Source: UBA6019 sp035535055
GTDB taxonomy: Bacteria > Chloroflexota > Dormibacteria > Dormibacterales > Dormibacteraceae
NCBI GenBank assembly: GCA_035535055.1
Contig: DATLQT010000031.1
Coordinates: forward strand, 1-64,000
Direction: 5' to 3'
DNA length: 64,000 nucleotides
A program made the translations under genes and the position numbers. How positions within the stretch are numbered: the stretch's first letter is position 1; each line of letters starts with the position of its first letter. The notes under the pieces were generated by a model. That model ran no database searches. It was not told the DNA's origin and saw only the letters and a list, made by a program, of their open reading frames with translations. This document shows, piece by piece, positions 24,139 through 34,457 of this stretch.

Positions 24139-25161
24139 TTACAGGTTCCTGGCGACGGCGTCGCCCGCTTCGGAGGTCGAGAGCCTTCCGCCCAGGTCCG
24201 CGGTGCAGTCACCGGCCCGGATCGTGGCGGCAACGGCGCTCTCGACCGCCTTCGCCTCGGCCACGAGGCCGAGCTGGGCGAGCATCATCGCCGAGCTCAG
24301 TATCGCCCCAACGGGGTTCACGATGCCGCGGCCGGCCAGCTTCGGCGCCGAACCGTGGACCGGCTCGTAGAGGCCCTGGCCGGTGTCCGGGTTGAGGTTG
24401 GCGCTGGGCGCCACGCCCATTCCGCCGATCAGCTGCGCCCCGAGGTCGGAGAGCAGGTCGCCGAAGAGGTTGCCGGTGACGATGACGTCGAACTGGGAGG
24501 GATCGCGGACCAGCTCCATGGCACAGGCGTCGGAGTAGAGGTGGCGGGTCGTCACCTCCTGGTGCGCCGCCGCGACCGCCTTCCAGCGCGACTGCCAGAG
24601 GCCGCCCGCAAAGCCCATCGCGTTCGACTTGTCGACCATGCAGACGTCCCGCCTGGCGTGGGTGAAGGCGTGCTCTAGGATCCGGTTCACGCCCTTGTAG
24701 GTGTTGATGTCCTCCTGGATCGCGACCTCGTCCGGGGTGTCCTTCTTGAAGCGGCCGCCGGCTCCGATGTAGACGCCCTCGGTGTTCTCGCGGACGACCA
24801 GCAGGTCCACCATTCCGCGCTCCTCGTCCCGCAGCGGCGAGAGTCGCCGGTCGTAGAGCCTGGCGGGCCGGAGGTTGGCCCAGAGGTCCATCTCGAAGCG
24901 CATCCGGAGCAGCACGCCGGCCGCGTAGGGCTCGGACACCCGCGGGTCGCCGACGGCTCCGAAGAGGATGCCCTCGGCGCCCTTCAACTGCTCGAAGGTG
25001 GCGTCGTCGAGGGCGACCCCGGTCGCCAGGAAGCGGTCGGCGCCAACCTCGAAATCCTCGAACTCGAGGTCGGCGCCCAGCGCCCGCAGAACCTTGACCG
25101 CCTCCGGCACGACCTCCTTGCCGGCGCCGTCGCCGGGGACCACCGCGACGCGCCTAGGCAA
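24139..25161 (-). CDS. Isopropylmalate/homoisocitrate-type decarboxylating dehydrogenase
   Basis: The 340-residue enzyme is of the beta-decarboxylating dehydrogenase family: GDGAGKEVVPEA at the N-terminus, LLVVRENTEGVYIG, DKSNAM and VIVTGNLFGDLLSDLGAQLIGG. Standard LeuB has REL(T)GG(I)YFG in the specificity loop, whereas this protein reads RENTEGVYIG, as in isocitrate, homoisocitrate and tartrate dehydrogenase relatives. It oxidises and decarboxylates the product of the LeuCD-type enzyme to a one-carbon-longer 2-oxoacid. It lies 20 bases upstream of leuC and overlaps the ligase gene. Confidence 0.85.
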   Translation of the reverse strand: MPRRVAVVPGDGAGKEVVPEAVKVLRALGADLEFEDFEVGADRFLATGVALDDATFEQLKGAEGILFGAVGDPRVSEPYAAGVLLRMRFEMDLWANLRPARLYDRRLSPLRDEERGMVDLLVVRENTEGVYIGAGGRFKKDTPDEVAIQEDINTYKGVNRILEHAFTHARRDVCMVDKSNAMGFAGGLWQSRWKAVAAAHQEVTTRHLYSDACAMELVRDPSQFDVIVTGNLFGDLLSDLGAQLIGGMGVAPSANLNPDTGQGLYEPVHGSAPKLAGRGIVNPVGAILSSAMMLAQLGLVAEAKAVESAVAATIRAGDCTADLGGRLSTSEAGDAVARNL

Positions 25162-26659
25162 GGGGAGCCTGCTCGCGCAGCTTGTAGCGCTGGATCTTCC
25201 CGGTCACCGTCTTCGGCAGCTCCGCCACGAACTCAACCAGGTGAGGGTACTGGTAGCGCTGGAGGCGCGACCGGCAGAGCTCCTGGAGCTCGGCGGCTAG
25301 TTCCGGATCGCTCTCTCCCCGGGCGATCACGAAGGCCTTGATCCGGGTGAACCCGTCGACCTCGATGCCGACCACCGCACTCTCGTCGACTCGCTCGTGC
25401 TCGAGAAGGACGCCCTCGATCTCCACCGGTGAGACCCAGAGCCCACTGACCTTGATCATGTCGTCGGAGCGGCCCTCGTACCAGAAGAAGCCGTCGTCGT
25501 CCTGACGGTACCGGTCGCCGGTGAAGAACCATTCGCCGAGCACGCTCTGCTTGGTCTTCTCGTGCTGTCCCCAGTAGAAGGCGAGCGCGCTGTCTCCCTT
25601 GACGTACATGTCGCCGGCCTCGCCCCGCGCGACCGGGGCGCCATCCTCGTCGAGGATCTTCAGCTCGTAGCCGGGGACCGCCCTCCCGCTGGAGCCGGGC
25701 CGCACCTCCTCGAGCTGGTTGGAGCAATAGATGTGGAGCATCTCGGTGGAACCGATGCCGTCCAGGATGGTCAGCCCGTAGGCCTCCTTCCAGCGCTTCC
25801 AGACCTCGGCTGGCAGCGCCTCGGCGGCGGCGACGCAGTGGCGGATGGAGGAGAGGTCGCGCCCCCTGGCGCCCTCGAAGTTGAGGATCGCGTTGTAGAG
25901 CGTCGGGGCGCTGAAGAAGAGCGTCGGCCGGAGCGCCTCGATGGTGTCCAGCACCGCCGGCGGCGTCGGGCGGCCGGAGTGGAGGATGGTCGAAGCGCCG
26001 AACCAGTAGGGAAAGGTCAGGTTGTTGCCCAGCCCGTAGGCGTGGAAGAGCTTGGTGGTGCTGAAGGTGACGTCCGCCTCACGGATCCCGAGGACCTTGC
26101 GCGCATAGGTCTCGCAGGTGTACTCGATGTCGTGCTGGAGGTGCACGACCGCCTTCGGCAGGCCGGTCGAGCCGGAGCTGTAGAGCCAGAACGCCATGTC
26201 GTCCCGGCGGGTCGGAGCCGCCGGCGTGTCCACCGGCGCCAGGGCCAGGATCTCGTCCGCGCCGAGCAGCGGGATCGCTTCGGCCGCCCGGACGACGGCT
26301 CCCCTCACCTTGTCGACGGTCATCCCGTCGACCACCGTCGCCCGGGCGAGGGAGTCGGCGAGGTAGTGGTCGTAGTCCTCGCTGCGTTGTAGGAGGGGGT
26401 TGACGGGGACTGGGATCGCGCCGATCCGGATCGCGCCGAAGAAGGCGGCGGCGAAGGCCGGGGAGTCGTCCATCACGATCAGGACGCGCTCCTCCCGCCG
26501 GATGCCGAGCTCGCGCAGCCTGAGACCGGTGGCGCAGGCGAGGCCGTGGAGGGCGGCGTAGGTGACGGTCCCGCCCGACCAGGTTATGGCGACCTTGTCC
26601 CCTCGGCCCGCCTCCAGGTTGCGGTCGAGGAGCAGTGCGGCGTTGTGGAGCTCACTCAT
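25154..26659 (-). CDS. Benzoate-CoA ligase-family acyl/aryl-CoA synthetase
   Basis: The 501-residue adenylate-forming enzyme joins a carboxylic acid to CoA via an acyl-AMP. Motifs are WLYSSGSTGLPKAVVH (P-loop A3), GIGSTEMLHIY (A5), GEWFFTGDRY (A7), DDMIKVSGLWVSP (A8) and PKTVTGKIQRYKL with the catalytic lysine (A10). The GSTEMLHIF-like segment and HAYGLGN are hallmarks of benzoate/4-hydroxybenzoate-CoA ligases. It is the first gene of the operon with a 2-oxoacid elongation set, so it may activate an aromatic or branched acid entering or leaving that route. Confidence 0.87.
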   Translation of the reverse strand: MSELHNAALLLDRNLEAGRGDKVAITWSGGTVTYAALHGLACATGLRLRELGIRREERVLIVMDDSPAFAAAFFGAIRIGAIPVPVNPLLQRSEDYDHYLADSLARATVVDGMTVDKVRGAVVRAAEAIPLLGADEILALAPVDTPAAPTRRDDMAFWLYSSGSTGLPKAVVHLQHDIEYTCETYARKVLGIREADVTFSTTKLFHAYGLGNNLTFPYWFGASTILHSGRPTPPAVLDTIEALRPTLFFSAPTLYNAILNFEGARGRDLSSIRHCVAAAEALPAEVWKRWKEAYGLTILDGIGSTEMLHIYCSNQLEEVRPGSSGRAVPGYELKILDEDGAPVARGEAGDMYVKGDSALAFYWGQHEKTKQSVLGEWFFTGDRYRQDDDGFFWYEGRSDDMIKVSGLWVSPVEIEGVLLEHERVDESAVVGIEVDGFTRIKAFVIARGESDPELAAELQELCRSRLQRYQYPHLVEFVAELPKTVTGKIQRYKLREQAPLA

Positions 26660-26674
26660 CTCGCTGGCCGAATC

Positions 26675-27007
26675 CTACGAGGCGATCAGCAGGCCGGCGA
26701 AATCCGTATGCGAGATGCCCTGCAGGAAGGCCTTGGTCTCGACCTCGGGCAGCTCCACCGCCGTCTCGAAGACGAAGGCGTAGACGTTGTCCAGCGTCCA
26801 CTCGCCGTAGCCGCGGATCCGTAGCTGCCGGCGGAGGTCGGGCTCGTCCCGCCCGCGATCGAAGAGCACCTCGGCCTGCCCGTAGATCGCCTCCAGGACC
26901 CGCGCCTGCAGCTCGAGCTCGGCGATCTCCTGGGCTTCGGCCTCCGCCTCGATCAACCGGTCGATCTCTCGGCGGAGGTCGGCGATCTCCTTCGAGTAGT
27001 CATCCAT
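26675..27007 (-). CDS. Hypothetical protein with N-terminal coiled coil
   Basis: The 110-residue protein begins with a charged heptad-like helix (EIADLRREIDRLIEAEAEA) and continues with a mixed segment containing GYGEWTLDNVYAFVFETAVEL. No family is recognised. It ends 15 bases before the start of the CoA ligase, so it may be the true first gene of the chain-elongation operon. Confidence 0.6.
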   Translation of the reverse strand: MDDYSKEIADLRREIDRLIEAEAEAQEIAELELQARVLEAIYGQAEVLFDRGRDEPDLRRQLRIRGYGEWTLDNVYAFVFETAVELPEVETKAFLQGISHTDFAGLLIAS

Positions 27008-27035
27008 CGGGGCAGGCCCTCCTCGGTGCTCAAGT

Positions 27036-27503
27036 CTAGGTGTGCCGCAGCAGGAAACTCAGTGCAAGCAGCTGGACGGCTGCCGAGAGGAGCACGCCGA
27101 TCACGGCGGCGGCGCGACCCGGCAGGCGGGCGTCGAGCTCGAGGAAGACGAGCACGACGCCGAGGTAGATGGTGACCGGCAGCAGCAGCGCGCCCAGTGG
27201 GATGCCCACGAAGTCGCCGGCCAGGAGGTTGAAGAGGGCCATCGTCCCCAGCGCCACGCCGAAGAGCAGGCTCCGCCAGGTGCCGCTGGCCATCCTGCCC
27301 GCGAGCAGCCAGGCGACCGCCGAGACCAGCAGCGCGAACTCGAAGTAGGCCCCGAAGCCTCCGCCACCGGCGGCTATCGCGTAGGCGACGCTGACGCCCA
27401 CCAGCAGCCAGGCCGGAAGCTCCAGCAGCAGGTACCGCCGAAGCCGGCCGGGACCGCGCTGGGCACGCGGCGCGGCCTTCCTGCGAACTCGTCTGGGCGG
27501 CAT
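27036..27503 (-). CDS. Small integral membrane protein
   Basis: The 155-residue protein has a very basic N-terminus (PPRRVRRKAAPRAQRGPG) followed by four or five hydrophobic helices, including LLLELPAWLLVGVSVAYAIA and a final AAVIGVLLSAAVQLLALSFLL. It has no recognised domain. Positive residues before the first helix predict a cytoplasmic N-terminus. It lies 12 bases downstream of the pyrophosphatase stop on the opposite end of the same strand, so co-transcription is possible. Confidence 0.6.
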   Translation of the reverse strand: MPPRRVRRKAAPRAQRGPGRLRRYLLLELPAWLLVGVSVAYAIAAGGGGFGAYFEFALLVSAVAWLLAGRMASGTWRSLLFGVALGTMALFNLLAGDFVGIPLGALLLPVTIYLGVVLVFLELDARLPGRAAAVIGVLLSAAVQLLALSFLLRHT

Positions 27504-27515
27504 CGCCGCCGAAGC

Positions 27516-29552
<2,037 letters not shown>

Positions 29553-29585
29553 TCTTCTTCTTTCTTCCTCTTCGCTATGTCCTGA

Positions 29586-30149
29586 TCACGTGGACGGGCT
29601 CGGGCTCGGACTGCCCGATGGGGATGGGGACGGCGCTACCGGCGGGTTGTCCAGCGCTCCGCGGAACTTCACCACCGGGGCGGACGGGATGACGTACAGC
29701 TTGGCGTTTACGCCCACGCGGGCGTAGTAACCGCTGCCGTCGAAGTTCTGACCGCCGATCGATAGGGTATACGAACGGCCCCCCTGCAAGGCGCAGGTCA
29801 CCACCTGCGACGGCGGGTCGAGACCGAGCCCGCCGGACGCCGGCGGCCGGTTGATGGTGGCGGTCGGCGCGATCGACTCGGCCGCGAAGACGAGGTCGTC
29901 AACCGCCGTCCCGTCGGCCGCCGGCCCAGCCGGCGCGACCAGCTGCCAGGCGCCGGCGGGCGAGGCGCGCCTGGCGTCCATGACCTTGCCGTCGGAGCCC
30001 GCCAGCTTGAACTCGACTGTCTGGCCGGGCACGCAGGGCAGCAGCACGACGGGCGGCGGGGTCGCAGGGCCCTGGCGGGTCGCGAAGGCGTACACGGCGA
30101 GGGCCACGAGGACGGCTCCGAGCACGGCCGCTCCCTTCCAGTTGGTCAT
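29586..30149 (-). CDS. DUF4340-like membrane-anchored protein
   Basis: The 187-residue protein has one N-terminal transmembrane helix (WKGAAVLGAVLVALAVYAFA), an extracytoplasmic beta-rich domain with VEFKLAGSDGKVMDARR and VTCALQGGRSYTLSIGG segments, and a Pro/Ser-rich C-terminus. DUF4340 proteins commonly follow Gld-type ABC exporters, and this gene ends that cluster 10 bases after the GldG-like gene. Its role is unknown; a periplasmic accessory is likely. Confidence 0.65.
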   Translation of the reverse strand: MTNWKGAAVLGAVLVALAVYAFATRQGPATPPPVVLLPCVPGQTVEFKLAGSDGKVMDARRASPAGAWQLVAPAGPAADGTAVDDLVFAAESIAPTATINRPPASGGLGLDPPSQVVTCALQGGRSYTLSIGGQNFDGSGYYARVGVNAKLYVIPSAPVVKFRGALDNPPVAPSPSPSGSPSPSPST

Positions 30150-30159
30150 CTGGGCGGGG

Positions 30160-31704
30160 TCAGGTGAGGCGGCGGCGCCACCAGACGGCGATGCCGCCGA
30201 GGGCGACCAGCAGTGGCATCAGCAGCAGGGTGAGCCACAGGTTCAGGTTCTGCTGCTCCTGGGTGAGGCTCAACGTCTTGGCGGTGGAGGGCTTGGGGGG
30301 AATGGAGATCAGTTGCTCCTGGTCGGTCAGGTAGTCGAGCGAGCCCGTCAGCAGTTGGACGTTCTCGCCCTGCGCGAGGAGCGCCTCGTTCTCGGCGAAG
30401 GCGCCGGTGCCGACGGCCACGACCCGCGACTTGCGGGTGCCCGTCCCGGCCATCTCGCCCGTCTCCATGATCGTGAAGGGGCCGGCCTTGTCGCCCGTCT
30501 GCTGGGTGAAGGGCGGCTGGCGCGGCGTCGTGATGAGGAAGGAACTGGAGTTGGTCTGGGCGACCGCCGTCGTAGTGACGGCGGCGTTCGAGGTGGAGTT
30601 GATGGCGGTCGTCTCGGGGAAGAAGCTGACCCGGTTGTTGAGGCCGGTGGCGATCGGCGAGCTGCCGTAGTCGACGACCGCGACGGCGGTGGGCTCGTTG
30701 TTGGCGTGGTCGGCGGCGTCGGGTACGACCAGGCCACCGTCGAAGGCCAGCCCGAACGCTGCCAGGACGCTGTTGTAGCTGGCGATGACCTTGGTGTCCT
30801 GCCAGGGGTCGAGCGCGATCAGCAGCCGGCCTCCGCCCGCGAGGTAGCTGGTGAGGACCTTCACAGTGGCATCGGGCAGGACGGCGGTGGGCCGGACGAT
30901 GGCGACCAGGTCGCAGCTGGTGGGGATGGTGGCTGCCTGCGAGAGGAGCAGGTTCTGGATGGTGAAGTTGTCCTTTAGGATCTGGTTCGACGCCTCCGAG
31001 TAGCCGAGAAGCGGGTCGGTGTTGGTGAGGTCGGCCTCGCCGTCCCCGCCCGCCCAGCAGACGACCGGGGTGCGGACCGACTCCAGCTTCAAGAGCGCGG
31101 CGGTGATGTCGGACTCACCCTGGCTGCCGGCCCCGAGGATCTGACTCTTGCCCTGGTAGCGGATGACCACGGTGTCGAGAGCGGTCACGCCCTGGCTGCG
31201 AGCGGTCGCGGGATCGTTGTTGGGGTCGATGACCGTGAGCTTGATGCGCGCCGAGGCGGCCTGGTAGCGGGCGAGCAGGGTGTCGACGGTCTGATAGGAG
31301 GAATCGCTGCTGTTGTCCCAAAGGGTGATGTCGGCCTCCGAGGTCAGCCGGTGGGCCACGTCGACCGATTCCGGGGCGAGGGTGTTGATCTGGTAGCGGG
31401 TCAGGTCGAGCGATTGGCTGCTGCGCGCCGCCAGCACGTTGACGGCGACCAGGATCCCGACGACCACCGCGGTGACCAGCACGCTCAGGGTCCCAAAGCG
31501 CGAGCGCCGGCTGGAGACGAGGTCGCGAGCCGCAGTCGGGTCGAGGATCACGTATGAGATCACCAGTGCCAGGCCGGCGATCAGAGGGTAGGAGGCGCTG
31601 CCGGTGACCTTTTGCTCCACCAGCACGTCGGAGCCGCCCACGAAGAGGAGGACGACGCCGAGCAGCAGGCAGCCGATCGCCAGCCGCCGCTCCCAGCCGC
31701 TCAT
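30160..31704 (-). CDS. GldG-like ABC-exporter auxiliary membrane protein
   Basis: The 514-residue protein has three N-terminal transmembrane helices within residues 7-100, a large extracytoplasmic domain (ABC_transp_aux/DUF4350-like, with DLTRYQINTLAPESVDVAHRL, a conserved start of this family, and GGGRLLIALDPW) and a C-terminal helix followed by WWRRRLT. The ATG at 31704 overlaps the permease stop (ATGA); open sequence upstream belongs to the permease in another frame. It works with the preceding ATPase and permease; the cargo is not known. Confidence 0.82.
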   Translation of the reverse strand: MSGWERRLAIGCLLLGVVLLFVGGSDVLVEQKVTGSASYPLIAGLALVISYVILDPTAARDLVSSRRSRFGTLSVLVTAVVVGILVAVNVLAARSSQSLDLTRYQINTLAPESVDVAHRLTSEADITLWDNSSDSSYQTVDTLLARYQAASARIKLTVIDPNNDPATARSQGVTALDTVVIRYQGKSQILGAGSQGESDITAALLKLESVRTPVVCWAGGDGEADLTNTDPLLGYSEASNQILKDNFTIQNLLLSQAATIPTSCDLVAIVRPTAVLPDATVKVLTSYLAGGGRLLIALDPWQDTKVIASYNSVLAAFGLAFDGGLVVPDAADHANNEPTAVAVVDYGSSPIATGLNNRVSFFPETTAINSTSNAAVTTTAVAQTNSSSFLITTPRQPPFTQQTGDKAGPFTIMETGEMAGTGTRKSRVVAVGTGAFAENEALLAQGENVQLLTGSLDYLTDQEQLISIPPKPSTAKTLSLTQEQQNLNLWLTLLLMPLLVALGGIAVWWRRRLT

Positions 31705-32633
31705 CTCCACTTCCTCGACTCGAGGACGCGGGTCGCCAGGAAGAGCGAGCCGAAGGTCAGCGTCAGGAAATAGACCGCGTCCTTGAGGGCGATCTGGCCC
31801 TGGCTGAAGCCCTGGTAGCGGTTGGAGGCTCCGAGGTAGTCGAAGAAGCCGGCGTAGGGCTGCGCGAGGAACTGGGACGCGGTGCCGCAGTAATAGAGGA
31901 TCAGCAGGGCGCCGAAAGTCAGGAAGGCGGCGACGATCTGGTTTTGGGTGATGCTCGAGCAGAGCACGCCGATCGCGATGAAGGACGCGCCCAGCGCGAG
32001 CAGGCCGAGGTAGCCGGAGAGCAGGAGGCCGAGGTCGACGTCCCCGAAGCTCAGCGGGACGCCCAGCAGGTGGACGCTGACATGCGGCAGGTAGACCAGG
32101 AAGAGGACGACGTAGACCAGCGTGAAGCTGAACATCAGGCCGAAGAAGGCGAGCGACCCGAGCCACTTGCCCGCCACCAGCTCCCAGTCGCGGACCGGGG
32201 AGGTCAGCAGCATCTCGAGCGTGCCCTGGCGGCGCTCCTCGGCCAGCACCCGCATCGTGGTCAGCGGGACGATGGGCAGGATCAGCAGGAACGCGACCAG
32301 GCTGAAGACCGAATCCATGCTCGCCTGGTTGCCGACGAGCACCGGCGTCAGGTAGCCGAACCAGGAGACGATGAGGATCACGACCGGGGTGATGACCCAG
32401 CCGATCGGAGAGACCAGAAAGCTGCCCACCTCGCGGCCGGCGATGGCCAGCACGCGAGTGATGCCCGAGCCGTAGATCGGCTCGTACATCCCTCCTCGGA
32501 CCCAGGCCGGCTCTGCGACCGCCTCCGGGTCCGGCTCGGGCTCCATCTCGGGCTCCGGCGCCGGCGCGTCGGCGACAGTCTCCTCGACCGCCGGCTCCGG
32601 GGCGGCGGCCGGCTTTTTCCTCACGCGGGCCAT
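31701..32633 (-). CDS. ABC-2 type permease (GldF-like)
   Basis: The 310-residue permease has a Pro/Glu-rich cytoplasmic N-terminus (about 50 residues) and six transmembrane helices. The conserved LAEERRQGTLEMLLTSPVRDWELVAGKWLGSL region links helices 2 and 3, as in ABC-2 and GldF permeases. The ATG at 32633 overlaps the ATPase gene by 13 bases and the stop overlaps the GldG-like start. Together the three genes form a Gld-type exporter. Confidence 0.83.
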   Translation of the reverse strand: MARVRKKPAAAPEPAVEETVADAPAPEPEMEPEPDPEAVAEPAWVRGGMYEPIYGSGITRVLAIAGREVGSFLVSPIGWVITPVVILIVSWFGYLTPVLVGNQASMDSVFSLVAFLLILPIVPLTTMRVLAEERRQGTLEMLLTSPVRDWELVAGKWLGSLAFFGLMFSFTLVYVVLFLVYLPHVSVHLLGVPLSFGDVDLGLLLSGYLGLLALGASFIAIGVLCSSITQNQIVAAFLTFGALLILYYCGTASQFLAQPYAGFFDYLGASNRYQGFSQGQIALKDAVYFLTLTFGSLFLATRVLESRKWR

Positions 32634-33574
32634 GTCTGTGGCTCCTCGGTGGTGAGGGAGATGAACACGTCCTCCAGGCTGAGGCTCCGGGAGTGGAGCT
32701 CGCGAAGTCCGAAACCGGCTCGCACCACCACCCGGGCGAGGTCCTCGCGGGGGTCGGCGCCGGTACTGTGGACCGCGATCCGGCACTCGCCTGCGGGCAG
32801 CGGGGTGGCCTCGACCGAGTCCAGGCCCTTGATCGCGCTCACCTTCTTGAGGACCGCCTCGGAGTCGCCGCGGACGATCATCTCAACGTCGACCCCGTGG
32901 CCCTCGCTCATCCGCCGAGCGAGGTCGTCGGGCCGGTCGTCGGCGACCAGCACGCCGCGATTGATGATGACCACCCGGTCGCAGGTGGCGCTCACCTCGG
33001 GAAGGATGTGGCTGCTCAGGATCACCGTGTGGTCTCTGCCCAGGGCGACGATCAGGTCGCGGGTCTCCCGCGTCTGGGCGGGATCGAGGCCGCTGGTTGG
33101 CTCGTCCAGGATCAAAAGATCGGGGTCGTGGACGACCGCCTGCGCCAGGCCGACGCGCTGGCGAAGCCCCTTGGAGAGTCTCCCTATCACCTCGCGGCGC
33201 CGGTCCTCGAGGCCGCACGCGGTCAGGACGTAGTCGATCCGGCCCCGGCGCCGGGACGGCGCCACCCCGCGGAGCTTGCAGCAGAGCTCCAGGTAGCCCT
33301 CGACGCGCATCTCGTTGTACAGAGGGTTGCTCTCCGGCAGGTAGCCGATGCGGCGCCGGACCTCGAGCGGGTTGCTGAACACGTCGAACCCGGCCACCGA
33401 GGCCGTTCCCGAGGTGGCGGACAGGTAGCCGGTCAGGATCCGCATCGTGGTCGACTTGCCGGCTCCGTTGGGGCCGAGAAAGCCGAGGATCTCCCCCTGC
33501 GGCACCGAGAAGCTGATCTCGTCGACAGCGACCCGGGTTCCGTAGCTCTTGCTGAGTTCGTGTACTTCGATCAA
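32621..33574 (-). CDS. ABC transporter ATPase (GldA-like)
   Basis: The 317-residue ATPase has Walker A GFLGPNGAGKST (about residues 31-42), the signature LSKGLRQRVGLAQA, Walker B DLLILDEPTSGLD and the switch-loop LSSHIL. The C-terminal 80 residues match the extended regulatory region typical of ABC-2 exporters, ending SLSLEDVFISLT. It powers the permease and GldG-like subunits encoded downstream. It is divergent from the CinA-like gene at 33650. Confidence 0.9.
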   Translation of the reverse strand: MIEVHELSKSYGTRVAVDEISFSVPQGEILGFLGPNGAGKSTTMRILTGYLSATSGTASVAGFDVFSNPLEVRRRIGYLPESNPLYNEMRVEGYLELCCKLRGVAPSRRRGRIDYVLTACGLEDRRREVIGRLSKGLRQRVGLAQAVVHDPDLLILDEPTSGLDPAQTRETRDLIVALGRDHTVILSSHILPEVSATCDRVVIINRGVLVADDRPDDLARRMSEGHGVDVEMIVRGDSEAVLKKVSAIKGLDSVEATPLPAGECRIAVHSTGADPREDLARVVVRAGFGLRELHSRSLSLEDVFISLTTEEPQTWPA

Positions 33575-33649
33575 GGCCGACTGAAAAGCCTACCGGAGGG
33601 CTACCTTGCTGGTGGTGACGGGCGCGATCATCGCAATCGGTGAGGGGCT

Positions 33650-34456
33650 ATGGGCAAGAGGGGGCGGCCCCAGCTGAAGATGACCGCTGCCATCATCGCC
33701 ATCGGCGACGAGCTGCTGAGCGGCTACACGGTGGACACCAACTCCAACTGGATCGCCCAGCGGCTGCGGGCGCTCGGCGTCGCCCTCAAGAGGACGAGCC
33801 AGATCCGCGACCGCGAGCCGGAGATCGTGGAGCAGGTTCGCCGGGACCTGGCCGACCCCGAGGTGGACACAGTCTTCCTCACCGGGGGTCTCGGGCCGAC
33901 GCCCGACGACCGCACCTTCTCCGCCCTCGCCGCCGCCCTGGGCCGCGAGCTGGTGGTGGTCGAGGAGGTCCGCGACCGGATCGAGGGCCGGCTGCACCGG
34001 ATGCTGAAGGCGGGGCTGATCGACAGTGCCGAGCTCAACGAGGGGCACCTGCGCATGGCCCGGATCCCCGCCGGGGCGGCCGCGGTCCTCAGCAACCGGA
34101 TCGGCAGCGCGCCCTCCCCGGTTTACGAGGTGGACGGCACCCGGATCTTCGTCCTGCCCGGCGTGCCGCCCGAGATGAAGGCGATCTTCGCCGAGGAGAT
34201 CGAGCCCGGCTACCTCGCCGGTGGCACCGCGCTGACGGTGCGGGAGCTGCGCATCCGGTTCGCCGTCGAGGGCCGCTTCTACCCGGTGTTGAAGGAGCTC
34301 GAGGAGACGCACCCGGAGGTGGCCGTCGGCTCCTACCCGAACTTCGAGAGCAAGGAGCTGACCCTCCGCTGCACCGGCGCCGACCCGGCCCGGGTCGAGG
34401 ACGCGCTCGGCATCCTCCGGAGGTCCGCCACCTCGCTCGGCTACACGGTCGGGTAG
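33650..34456 (+). CDS. CinA N-terminal-type molybdopterin-binding-fold protein
   Basis: The 268-residue protein has the MoCF_biosynth fold of CinA: AAIIAIGDELLSGYTVDTNSNWIA near the N-terminus, VFLTGGLGPTPDDRT and IFVLPGVPPEMKAIF. The C-terminal NMN-deamidase domain of full-length CinA is absent, so it is the short form, perhaps a pyrophosphatase-type (ADP-ribose/NAD-linked) enzyme. Both ATG 33650 and ATG 33680 are possible; family members begin near 33680, but GGTGAGGGG precedes 33650. The acyl-CoA ligase starts one base after its stop. Confidence 0.82.
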   Translation: MGKRGRPQLKMTAAIIAIGDELLSGYTVDTNSNWIAQRLRALGVALKRTSQIRDREPEIVEQVRRDLADPEVDTVFLTGGLGPTPDDRTFSALAAALGRELVVVEEVRDRIEGRLHRMLKAGLIDSAELNEGHLRMARIPAGAAAVLSNRIGSAPSPVYEVDGTRIFVLPGVPPEMKAIFAEEIEPGYLAGGTALTVRELRIRFAVEGRFYPVLKELEETHPEVAVGSYPNFESKELTLRCTGADPARVEDALGILRRSATSLGYTVG

Positions 34457-34457
34457 C

